Shown here: piece by piece, positions 53,696 to 62,059 of the stretch
How positions within the stretch are numbered: the stretch's first letter is position 1
How the letters are laid out: each line of letters starts with the position of its first letter
Origin: Helicobacter labacensis
GTDB taxonomy: Bacteria; Campylobacterota; Campylobacteria; Campylobacterales; Helicobacteraceae
Assembly: GCF_003660285.1 (NCBI RefSeq)
Contig: NZ_QXQQ01000002.1
Span: forward strand, 1-64,000
DNA: 64,000 nt
Reading direction: 5' to 3'
The notes under the pieces: model-generated
Told to the model about the DNA's origin: nothing
Databases searched by the model: none
What the model saw: only the letters and a program-made list of their open reading frames with translations
Position numbers and translations under genes: made by a program

Positions 53696-54823
53696 TTAGC
53701 TAGAAAGACGCGCGCACAATTCTAAAAGCGTGTCTGCGCTGTATTGGGCTAGGGCTAGAGTCATCTTTTGGTGGCAGGGCAATGAAAGTGTGGCTTGATA
53801 AAAGTCTTTGGCTTTGGGGAAGTCCAAGAGTCCTAGGCGTTCTTGATAGAGCTTAAAGGTATGGATGGGTTTGTAGTGCACTTGCACGCCTATTTGCGCC
53901 TCTAGGAGAGCTTGCAACAATGCGTGTTTTTTCTCCCATAAGCTAGGGTGTAAGAGTAGGGGATAGAGATGGTTGGAGCTAGTGATATGGGGGGGTAAGC
54001 TCGTATGCAGAGGGGTAAAATAGGGGTTATTGGCAAAGGTGCGATCGTAAAAGCGCGCGATCTCTTCGCGCACGGCAATAAAAGCATCGAGTTTAGGAAG
54101 CTGGCTTAGACCCAATGCCCCCTGCAATTCGTTCATTCTAAAATTATAGCCATAATGCCGCACTTCCACATCAAAACCCCGATTCTCCACCCCATGCGCG
54201 CGCAATAGCCTGAGTTTATGATAAAGCGCGCTGTCATGCGTGGTAATGAGCCCCCCCTCAGCGGTGGTGATGGGTTTGATCGCGTGCAGACTAAAGATTG
54301 TGGCATCGGCTAAACTCCCGATCTTTTGCCCCCGATAACTTCCCCCTAGCGCGTGCGAGCTATCAGAGATAAAATACAATCCATAGCGTGCGCAAAACTC
54401 CTTGATAGCTTGCACTTCCACGCTCCGCCCCCCATAATCCACGCTCACCACCGCTTTAATACGCTCTCTTTGGGCGTGCGTGTGGTAGGTTTCCTCTAGG
54501 AGTGCGGGGTTTAAATTGCCATCTACGCCAATATCGCAAAATAGTGGTGTGGCTTGGCATGCCAAGAGCATGTTAGCTGTGGCTACAAAGCTAAGAGGAG
54601 TGGTGATTGCAAAATGCTTTGCTAACTCTAGGGCTTGGTAGGTCATCAGTAAGGCAGAGGTAGCACTATTGCATGCAAGCACATGCGCAACGCCTAAATA
54701 GCTCGCCATGGCTTTTTCAAAGTCTTCCACCAGGGGTCCCTGTGCTAGATGCGCGCCTTGTAGGGCTTGCACTACGGCTTGTATATCGCTTTGATCAATG
54801 CACTGGGTGCTATAGGGGTTCAT
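53696..54823 (-). CDS. pseC: UDP-4-amino-4,6-dideoxy-AltNAc aminotransferase PseC
   Basis: The 375-residue PLP enzyme of the DegT family gives the third-step intermediate of pseudaminic acid, the sugar on Helicobacter flagellin. Matches to H. pylori PseC (HP0366) are strong: FNSATSALL-type stretch as CNSATSALL, TTPLSFVATANMLL, VSVDYGGRSVEVQ, ISDSSHALGG, and the PLP lysine in FSLHAIKPITTAEGG. ATG 54823 is used; 54832 overlaps the ispH stop. It is near flhA and other flagellar genes here but apart from other pse genes. Confidence 0.93.
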   Translation of the reverse strand: MNPYSTQCIDQSDIQAVVQALQGAHLAQGPLVEDFEKAMASYLGVAHVLACNSATSALLMTYQALELAKHFAITTPLSFVATANMLLACQATPLFCDIGVDGNLNPALLEETYHTHAQRERIKAVVSVDYGGRSVEVQAIKEFCARYGLYFISDSSHALGGSYRGQKIGSLADATIFSLHAIKPITTAEGGLITTHDSALYHKLRLLRAHGVENRGFDVEVRHYGYNFRMNELQGALGLSQLPKLDAFIAVREEIARFYDRTFANNPYFTPLHTSLPPHITSSNHLYPLLLHPSLWEKKHALLQALLEAQIGVQVHYKPIHTFKLYQERLGLLDFPKAKDFYQATLSLPCHQKMTLALAQYSADTLLELCARLSS

Positions 54824-54828
54824 TGCGC

Positions 54829-55653
54829 TCAAAACCCCATAATGCTTTGGCGCACACTCTCAATGATCCAATCAGGAGTAGATGCCCCCGCGCTAATGCC
54901 ACAGAGTTTTTTACCGCTAAACCATTCCGGATTGAGATCGTTAAAATCCTCCACCAAGTAGCTATTTGGGCAAAACTCTTTGGCGATGTGGAAGAGTTGC
55001 TTGGTGTTTGAAGAGGTCTTGCCCCCCACAATCACCATAATATCCACCTCTTGGCTAAGTTCCCTCACCGCTTCTTGATTGTCAAAGGTGGCGTTACAGA
55101 TGGTGTTAAAAATACGCACCTCCGCACAGCGCGCGATGAGAAAGCTAGCGATCTCTAAAAGCTTGGGGGTTTGTTTGGTGGTTTGGGAGACTAGGGCGAT
55201 TCTTTTGGCTAAATTTTGGCTCTGTAATTCTTCCAAAGAGCCCACCACTAAGGGAGGCGTGCTAGAGTAGCTAATCACCCCCTTTACTTCAGGGTGGTTG
55301 GCATCCCCAAAGATGACAATTTGATACCCCTTTGCGCTCATTTTTTCTACAATCTGTTGGGGTTTGATCACATAGGGACAGGTCGCATCAATGATATGCG
55401 CCTTTTTGTCCTTGAGTTTAGCTAGATCGTTTTTGGGGATGCCATGCGTGCGGATAATCACGCTTTTATGGGGCTCAATGGCATTGACATCCTCTTGCAC
55501 GCGCACATTGTAATCTTGCTCTAGGCGTTTGATCTCTTTGGGGTTGTGGATGAGCGAGCCTAGTGTGAGGCTATTTTTATTCTTTTGGGCGATCTCAATG
55601 GCGCGTTTCACGCCAAAGCAAAAGCCATAATTCTTAGCCATTTTCACTTGCAT
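54829..55653 (-). CDS. ispH: 4-hydroxy-3-methylbut-2-enyl diphosphate reductase
   Basis: The 274-residue iron-sulfur enzyme makes IPP and DMAPP at the end of the non-mevalonate pathway. Three cysteines hold the cluster: AKNYGFCFGVKRAIEIA at the start (Cys12), DATCPYV near 95, and NTICNATFDNQ near 185. The glutamate and histidine residues of the active site are in RTHGI and DANHPEV. Its start overlaps aroA by 20 bases, and its end is close to pseC. The ispH-aroA-pheT-pheS order is as in H. pylori HP0400-HP0403. Confidence 0.95.
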   Translation of the reverse strand: MQVKMAKNYGFCFGVKRAIEIAQKNKNSLTLGSLIHNPKEIKRLEQDYNVRVQEDVNAIEPHKSVIIRTHGIPKNDLAKLKDKKAHIIDATCPYVIKPQQIVEKMSAKGYQIVIFGDANHPEVKGVISYSSTPPLVVGSLEELQSQNLAKRIALVSQTTKQTPKLLEIASFLIARCAEVRIFNTICNATFDNQEAVRELSQEVDIMVIVGGKTSSNTKQLFHIAKEFCPNSYLVEDFNDLNPEWFSGKKLCGISAGASTPDWIIESVRQSIMGF

Positions 55654-56956
55654 GGGTGTCCTTTATGGGGGTGATACGCCCCAAAATTTCTTTAAATGTG
55701 GGGAAAGAGATCGCCATGCACGCGCTATTTTTCAAGCTCCCCCCGCAGGCTAGCAAAGCGATCGCAAAGCTTAAGGCGATACGATGATCGTTAAAACTCT
55801 CTAAGGGCTCTTTGGGGCGTTTAAGAGTCCCGCCCTTAATTTGAAAGCCATCTTCAAAGCCCACGCATTCAATCCCCATTTTGGCTAGATTGGCTAGAGT
55901 GGTGGCGATGCGATCGCTCTCTTTGACGCGCAATTCTTTGGCATTTTTTACCACGCTCACCCCTTGTGCGACACTCATCGCCACGCCCAAAGCGGGCAAT
56001 TCATCAATCAAAAAGGGGATATTCTCTTTAATCTCAACCGCTTTAAGGGGGCGGTGTTGCACATAAATATCCCCCACAGGCTCGATTTGTGTAGTGTGCG
56101 GGTGAAACTCCACATGCGCGCCCATTTTCTTTAATACTTTGAAGGCTTCTATGCGCGTGGGGTTGAGTAAAACATTTTTGAGCAACACCGCGCTTTGGGG
56201 CACAAGCACCACAGCTAAGGCAAAGTAAAACGCGCTAGAGGGGTCAGCGGGGATACACCACTCAAAGCTCTCTAAAGGCTGGCTTAAGGGCTCTAGGCTG
56301 ATGGCTGTGGGGGTAATGTCAATCTTTGCGCCTAGGGCTTTTAGCATGCGCTCGCTATGATCGCGACTTAAAGAGGGCTCACTAAAGATAAGGGGGTCTT
56401 TGGCTTGCAGGGTGGCTAAAAGCAATGCGCTTTTGAGTTGTGCAGAGGATATGGGGCTAGTGTAGTGCAAGCCTTGCAGGGGCGCGCTTAGAATGCTTAA
56501 AGGGGCTAGGGTGTTTTGTGCGCGCGCCCGGATGTGTGCGCCCATTTGGACTAAGGGCGTGATGACTCGCCCCATCGGGCGTTTGCTCAAAGAGGCATCG
56601 CCCACTAAAATATAGTGGTTTTTTTGACTCTGGCTACTAGCAAGCAGCCCGCTAAAAAGGCGCATGGTTGTGCCCGAATTGCGGCAATTTAAAGGCTTTG
56701 TGGGCTCATTGAAGTGTAAAAATTGTTTAGGGGGGGTGAGCTTGAGGGTGTTTAGGGCGTGCTTTTGCACTCTTAAGCCTAGTGCTTTAGCGATGTTGAG
56801 TGTGCTTAGGCAATCTTGACCTGTGAGCAAATTTTGCACAAAACAAGGTTTTTGGCACAAGAGCGCAAAAATGAGCGCGCGATGACTTAAAGATTTATCT
56901 GAGGGCAGGTGATCTAAGCTGAGATCAAATTTTGGCGCGGGGGCGATGTGTAGCAT
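55634..56956 (-). CDS. aroA: 3-phosphoshikimate 1-carboxyvinyltransferase (EPSP synthase)
   Basis: The 440-residue enzyme joins shikimate 3-phosphate and phosphoenolpyruvate in aromatic amino acid synthesis. The two family motifs are visible: LNCRNSGTTMRLFSGLLA near residue 90, with the Gly and Arg that bind phosphoenolpyruvate, and RVKESDRIATTLANL near 350. DHRIALSFAIA near 395 is also conserved. SLSKRPM near 120 is the R-P-M phosphate site. It overlaps ispH by 20 bases and pheT by 1 base. Confidence 0.95.
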   Translation of the reverse strand: MLHIAPAPKFDLSLDHLPSDKSLSHRALIFALLCQKPCFVQNLLTGQDCLSTLNIAKALGLRVQKHALNTLKLTPPKQFLHFNEPTKPLNCRNSGTTMRLFSGLLASSQSQKNHYILVGDASLSKRPMGRVITPLVQMGAHIRARAQNTLAPLSILSAPLQGLHYTSPISSAQLKSALLLATLQAKDPLIFSEPSLSRDHSERMLKALGAKIDITPTAISLEPLSQPLESFEWCIPADPSSAFYFALAVVLVPQSAVLLKNVLLNPTRIEAFKVLKKMGAHVEFHPHTTQIEPVGDIYVQHRPLKAVEIKENIPFLIDELPALGVAMSVAQGVSVVKNAKELRVKESDRIATTLANLAKMGIECVGFEDGFQIKGGTLKRPKEPLESFNDHRIALSFAIALLACGGSLKNSACMAISFPTFKEILGRITPIKDTHASENG

Positions 56957-59253
56957 TAAGATTTGAGCTTGGCGTTAAAATGTTGCTCTAGCACGCCTAA
57001 AGCTTGCTGGGTGATCGCCTGTAATTGCGACTCCATCAAGGATTCTTGGGATTGGATTTTAAGGCGCACACTTAGGGCGATTTGCTCAGAATTTTCTGTA
57101 TAGATGTCTAGGGGGAAGACTTCTTTTAAATGGGGGATGCGTGCTTCTAAAAGGCGTTGCTTGAGAGCCACAAAAGGACAATTTTTATCTATAAGTAGAG
57201 TCAAATCCCTAAAGCTGGTGGGCAGCTTTGAAAACTCTTGAGCCTTGTAGGGCTTTTGGTTGAGCAATGCGCGATTCACTTCAGCGACAAAGCCTTCTAA
57301 TAAATCTTCTTGTTGGACTAAGATAGGATTGATCGCCCCCAGCACGCCAATTTTTTGCCCCTCTTGGATGATCCACGCGCTTTGGTAGGGGTGGTAGGTG
57401 GCGTTTAAATAGGGGTTTTCTTGCTCTTGGGCGATGGGTTCTAAATCAAAAGCCCCGATCACACTAGAGATCGCGCGCGCGAAGGCATAAAAATCCCAAG
57501 TTTGTCCTTTGGGGTGGGGGTAGTGGGGGGGGGTTTTAAACCCGCTGGCTAGAAAGGCTAGACTTTGTGCCTCCTCACGCTTGGCGTTGTAAATGCTTCC
57601 TAACTCAAAAAGGGCAACACTCTTAAAGCCTAGGCTTTTATTGTGGGCGCTTGCCTCTAAGAGTCCGGGGATTAAAGAGGTGCGTAGGGTGTTGAGATCG
57701 GCACTAATGGGGTTGAGAAGATCAAGTTCTTGGGGCAATACGGGGTAACCTAGTTCTATTAAGCGTTCCCTCTTGGCAAAGACATAATGCACCACCTCCT
57801 TAAATTGCAAGGCAAGGGCTTTGGTGGCTAGGGTGCGCTCAAAGCAATAGCGGGTGTAGTGGGGGTTGGCGCTGGTGGTTTCGCTGGTGTGCAATAAAGC
57901 AGGGGGAATGTTCTCAATGCCCACAAAGCGCAACACCTCTTCGGCAATATCATGCACGCCCTCAATATCATGGCGATGGGGGGGCACTTGGATAGTGAGT
58001 GTGTCCTCTTGGGCGTGCAAGCCAAATCCCAAACTCTCTAAGATTGCATGGACTTGTTGGTAACTAATTGGCATGCCTAAGATACTGGCGATTTCTGTAA
58101 GAGTGAGCTTAAGACTTGGAGGGCTAAAGGTGCTTAGAGGCGTGCCCACTTGCAAGCGTGCCTCAGGGTAAAAACGAGTGAGTAACAAGGCTAGCCACTC
58201 TAAGCCCTCTTGCACCTGTGGGTTGCTCCCGCGCTGGGAGTGGTGGGTGAGCGTGGGGGTGCTCTCTTGAGGGTGAGAGTGTAGGCATTGGCATAAATGA
58301 CTAGGCTCTATAAAGCTAGCCTCTAGCAAATAGGGGGAGGTTTGGGGGGGAGTGGGGGCGCGCACCCCGATCGTGGCTAGGGTTTTGTTAGCGTGCTGGG
58401 CGTATAAAAAGCCCTCTGAGGACAACACTTCTAAGGGCACATTCGGGTAAGCCTGCAAGATCACCCCGCTTAAATAGGTGCTGTATTCTAAGAGATTAGA
58501 GACCAAACTCTCTTGTAAATTGTGTTGCAAGGCTAGAGTGAGGGCGATCTCTAGGGGCAAAAAGGGCGTGTCTAATTCCAGTGTGCCATAACAGAGCGCG
58601 CAGGGGGGCAGAGTTTGAGGCAGACTTGGGGGGGTTGTTAGCGCGCTAAAAGAGAGTTTGGGAGGGGATTTTAAGCGCAGTTTATAAAGCGCACTGATTT
58701 CGCGCGCAACGCCTAGCACACTCAAGCAATCCCCCCGATTGGGGGTTAGGGCGATGTCTAAAAGTGTGCCTTTAAAAAAGGGTAAATCTCTTAGAGGTGT
58801 GCCTAGCTTTAAGGGCTGATCTCTATTAAGGCTACTATCTAGGATCAAAATCCCCTCATAGAGTTTAGGCAGACCCAGCTCCACGCTTGAGCAGAGCATG
58901 CCAAAACTCTCTACACCCCTGAGTGTGCTCGCCTGTATGTTGAGCTTGCAGGCAGGTAAATACGCCCCTTGCAAAGCCAACGCCACAAACTGCCCCGCCT
59001 GCACATTTTTCGCCCCGCAGACAATTTGTAACACCTTGCTACCGCTATCCACTTGGCAAATGCTAAGTTTTTCTGCGTTGGGGTGTTTGTCCTTAGTTAG
59101 GACTTGTGCGAGCACGACCTCTTGGGGCAACTCAAAGGGGCTAGCTCCCTCCACCTCCAAGCCTACACGGCTTAAATCCGCACATAAAGTGGGCACATCG
59201 GGCAAACTACCCTCTAAAAAATCCTCCAAAGTGTGGGTATTGAGTAACATCAA
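56956..59253 (-). CDS. pheT: Phenylalanyl-tRNA synthetase beta subunit
   Basis: The 765-residue subunit has the tRNA-binding EMAP-like domain at the start ([20 protein letters not shown]), B3/B4 editing region, the B5 DNA-binding fold ([22 protein letters not shown] near 455), the pseudo-catalytic core, and a C-terminal anticodon-binding FDX-ACB domain ([18 protein letters not shown]). It forms the alpha2beta2 enzyme with PheS, encoded just upstream with a 4-base overlap. It has a run of nine C on the coding strand (plus strand G9 at 57525-57533) encoding prolines, in an essential gene. Confidence 0.96.
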   Translation of the reverse strand: MMLLNTHTLEDFLEGSLPDVPTLCADLSRVGLEVEGASPFELPQEVVLAQVLTKDKHPNAEKLSICQVDSGSKVLQIVCGAKNVQAGQFVALALQGAYLPACKLNIQASTLRGVESFGMLCSSVELGLPKLYEGILILDSSLNRDQPLKLGTPLRDLPFFKGTLLDIALTPNRGDCLSVLGVAREISALYKLRLKSPPKLSFSALTTPPSLPQTLPPCALCYGTLELDTPFLPLEIALTLALQHNLQESLVSNLLEYSTYLSGVILQAYPNVPLEVLSSEGFLYAQHANKTLATIGVRAPTPPQTSPYLLEASFIEPSHLCQCLHSHPQESTPTLTHHSQRGSNPQVQEGLEWLALLLTRFYPEARLQVGTPLSTFSPPSLKLTLTEIASILGMPISYQQVHAILESLGFGLHAQEDTLTIQVPPHRHDIEGVHDIAEEVLRFVGIENIPPALLHTSETTSANPHYTRYCFERTLATKALALQFKEVVHYVFAKRERLIELGYPVLPQELDLLNPISADLNTLRTSLIPGLLEASAHNKSLGFKSVALFELGSIYNAKREEAQSLAFLASGFKTPPHYPHPKGQTWDFYAFARAISSVIGAFDLEPIAQEQENPYLNATYHPYQSAWIIQEGQKIGVLGAINPILVQQEDLLEGFVAEVNRALLNQKPYKAQEFSKLPTSFRDLTLLIDKNCPFVALKQRLLEARIPHLKEVFPLDIYTENSEQIALSVRLKIQSQESLMESQLQAITQQALGVLEQHFNAKLKS

Positions 59254-60248
59254 AACGCCTCTAGTAATCTCAAATCGGTTTCAAAAAGACTTCTAAGATC
59301 ATTGATCGCACAACTGAGCATGGTTAGGCGTTCAATCCCCATCCCAAAGGCGTATCCACTCACATTGTTTAGCCCCGCATGTTTAAACACCCCCGGATGC
59401 ACGCACCCTGCCCCCAACACCTCTAGCCAACCGGTGTGCTTACACACCTTGCACCCCCCTTGAGCGCAAAACACACAGCTAATATCCACCTCTGCGCTAG
59501 GCTCGGTGAAAGGGAAAAAGCTAGATCGCCAGCGCACGCGGATATCCCCAAAGAAATAATGCAAAAAGTCCTCTAAAACCTGTTTGAGATGCCCAAAATG
59601 CACCTTGTGCGCGCTATCTACTACTAAACCCTCTACTTGAGAGAACATGGGGGTGTGCGTGGTGTCATAATCGCGCCTAAAGGTAGGACCTACCCCGATC
59701 ATTTTAATGGGGGGCTCTTGGGTTTGCATGGCATGGATTTGGGTAGGGGAGGTGTGGGTGCGCAAAAGCTTATGATCCTTGAAATAAAAAGTATCTTGCA
59801 TGGCGCGCGCGGGGTGGTAGGCGGGTATGTTGAGCGCATCAAAATTGTAAAATTCCTCTTGCACTAACTCTCCCAAGTGCAATTTAAAACCTAGCTGGGT
59901 GAAATATTCAATGATGCGATCTTTAGTGTAGCTGAGTGGATGCCCTAGACTAGCACTAATATGGGTGTTGGCTAAACTAGGATCGAGTTTTTCAGCTTGC
60001 AAGCGCGCCTTTAGCTCTAAATTTTGTAAAGCCTGTTTGCGCTGGGCATGGGCTTGGGTGAAAGCCTCCTTAAATTGGTTGAGTTTTTGGGCTTTATGGG
60101 CTTTTTCTTGCCCACTTAAGTTTTTAAGTTGGGTAAATTCTTGGGTGAGTATCCCCTTTTTGCCCAAGACCTGCAGGCGTAGATCCTCTAACTCTTTGAG
60201 ATCGCGCACATGGGCAACACGCGCCAAGAGATCGTCTAAAACCTGCAA
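59250..60248 (-). CDS. pheS: Phenylalanyl-tRNA synthetase alpha subunit
   Basis: The 332-residue class II synthetase subunit has a coiled-coil N-terminus (about 1-85). The catalytic core follows: [27 protein letters not shown] contains motif 2 and the phenylalanine-binding residues, and [13 protein letters not shown] is motif 3. It begins 6 bp after a lipoprotein gene and overlaps pheT by 4 bases. The start at 60248 ([14 protein letters not shown]) is the only one that gives the full N-terminal coil. Confidence 0.96.
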   Translation of the reverse strand: MQVLDDLLARVAHVRDLKELEDLRLQVLGKKGILTQEFTQLKNLSGQEKAHKAQKLNQFKEAFTQAHAQRKQALQNLELKARLQAEKLDPSLANTHISASLGHPLSYTKDRIIEYFTQLGFKLHLGELVQEEFYNFDALNIPAYHPARAMQDTFYFKDHKLLRTHTSPTQIHAMQTQEPPIKMIGVGPTFRRDYDTTHTPMFSQVEGLVVDSAHKVHFGHLKQVLEDFLHYFFGDIRVRWRSSFFPFTEPSAEVDISCVFCAQGGCKVCKHTGWLEVLGAGCVHPGVFKHAGLNNVSGYAFGMGIERLTMLSCAINDLRSLFETDLRLLEAF

Positions 60249-60254
60249 GAGAGT

Positions 60255-60935
60255 CTACCTAATGTCAATTTTGAAGGTATGCACCTCATCGTTGAGAGCC
60301 ACCCTAACCACTAAAGTGCCCGCAGTGATATGCTTAGGGTTTACCACCACAAATCCCCCCTTAGCCTTGCCTCCGGGCTTGAGAGTGGAACGCCTCAAAT
60401 AGTTGATCGCCATGATTTTAAAGGCTTGGCGTTCATCTTGCATGATCGCTGCAGTCTGTGCGTCATCCATCATCATAAAGGGCACGCCCATCATCATATC
60501 ATAGGCTAGGAAAGCCCCCTGCCCATAGTAGAACATGGGTGAGGGGATATTATCCCCTGTAATAGGCGTAGAAGGCACGGCGATGTTGAACTTTTGTAAC
60601 ACGGGGTCAAAATCGTAACTGGATTTAAGCATTTGCTTAAAGCTTAACACGGGCAAATTCTCTTGCCCCTCCTGCACGCTAATATGACTACTATCAAAGT
60701 CTAGGGGATTTCCTCCCGTGAGTTGCGCGCCTACATACAGCACTAAGGGAGGATCGTCCAAGCCCTTGAGTTGCTTTTGGGCGACCTCCACTTGCACCTT
60801 GGAGTGGGGCTGGCTAGATGTCAGCACCTGCACCCCATTATTATACCTAGACACCTGTTCAGGCTTGACGCTAAGCTTTGCGCACCCCGTGATGAAAGCG
60901 ACAGACAGACAAGAAGCGACAACTAATGACCTCAT
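60255..60935 (-). CDS. Uncharacterised lipoprotein
   Basis: The 226-residue precursor has a signal with lipobox ITGC (Cys18). The mature part begins AKLSVKPEQVSRYNNGVQVL, and includes an unusual methionine-rich patch near residue 143 (FLAYDMMMGVPFMMMDDAQ). It ends with a beta-like domain (GFVVVNPKHITAGTLVVRVALNDEVHTFKIDI). I do not recognise the family. It precedes pheS by 6 bp, so it is probably transcribed with it. The Met patch could bind metal or mark a surface loop; nothing more can be said. Confidence 0.7.
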   Translation of the reverse strand: MRSLVVASCLSVAFITGCAKLSVKPEQVSRYNNGVQVLTSSQPHSKVQVEVAQKQLKGLDDPPLVLYVGAQLTGGNPLDFDSSHISVQEGQENLPVLSFKQMLKSSYDFDPVLQKFNIAVPSTPITGDNIPSPMFYYGQGAFLAYDMMMGVPFMMMDDAQTAAIMQDERQAFKIMAINYLRRSTLKPGGKAKGGFVVVNPKHITAGTLVVRVALNDEVHTFKIDIR

Positions 60936-60961
60936 GAAAACCCTTTATTATTTTGATAAGT

Positions 60962-62049
60962 TCAAAATCCAAATCGGTTGGCAAAAAAACCATCAGACCC
61001 CTCCGTAGTCTCTTGTGCGAAGACCCTTTCTAATTGTTCTTTGATGTCATAATAGCCAAAACTTTCTTTAAAACCCTCAATTTTGCCCCCACTGGCGTTT
61101 TTATGCCCCCCTCCGTTAAAATACTGTTTACTTATGCTACTCACATCGCATTTTCCATTGGAGCGCAAACTCACATTGCCCCTAAAACCCACATCAATGT
61201 AAAAGTCAAATTCAGGGTTTTCGCGCAAAAAGAGATTTGCCAGCACGCTAATCCCCCCCATGCTGTAACTTAAAAACCCCCTTTTATCCTCACATGCCAC
61301 ACTGCACGCCTCTTTTTTTTGCGAAAGCAACGCCACTTGGGCGTTTGAAGCGATATTATCCATTATCTCAGCATCCGGATCCCCCCCTAGAGCGATCTTT
61401 TTAAGCCTAAAAAGATCATTATCAAAGCGCACCGCTCCATTTTCTTGGTGGATGTAGAGGGGGACCTGTTCTAGGAGTGCAAACTTATAATCCCGGTGCT
61501 CCATATCAAACATGAATCGGTTAAGCTCATGGGTGGTGGCGATCATGCGCATGCACACCTTGCCCAGCTCAAAGCCAAAACCCTCTTCTTGCCAAATATC
61601 CACAGAATTAATCATCTCCACCATCGGGGCAAGTTTCTCCAACGCGCCTCTTGGAGAGGGTTGTAACGCTCTTTGAGCGTTTCGTAAGTGATCTTAGAAG
61701 CACTGCGATCCACATCTAAATGATACCAAGAATAGGCTTGTGCGGCATCTTGCCCTGTGATGTGGTGATCTAAAAGCAAAATTTCTACCTCCTTGCCCTG
61801 CAAGCGCAACGCTTCGCTTTCTTTTTGCAAAAACTCCGCCTCGCCCAAAGTCAAGTTCAAATCTGTAACTAAGATCAACGCCTTTTGGGGGTTCTGTTTG
61901 TTGAGCGCGTTGATGATCTCTTTGAGCCTTGCGGAGACCTCTTTACCATAATTGGCATTGTAATAGGTGATTTGTTCAAAAAAATGGCGGCTGACAAATT
62001 GGCAACCATAGCCGTCCAAATCAATGTGGGATAAATGAAAAACTTGCAT
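60962..62049 (-). pseudogene. DHH-family phosphoesterase (HP1042-like), split by one frameshift
   Basis: The first frame (62049 to 61612) encodes 145 residues with the DHH domain: HLSHIDLDGYGCQF at the start, VTDLNL, and LLLDHHITG. It then runs out in NLPRWWR. The second frame (from about 61640 to 60962) has the rest, with LEKLAPMVEMINSVDIWQ and the DHHA1 C-terminal GGGHKNASGGKI, where substrate is bound. One missing base near 61635-61645 (GCGCGTT where GCGCGCTT would fit) breaks the gene. Joined, it is about 362 residues, the right size. It could be nanoRNA or c-di-AMP-type phosphodiesterase. It follows flhA by 10 bp, as in H. pylori HP1041-HP1042. Confidence 0.85.
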
Positions 62050-62059
62050 GTCTTAGTCC

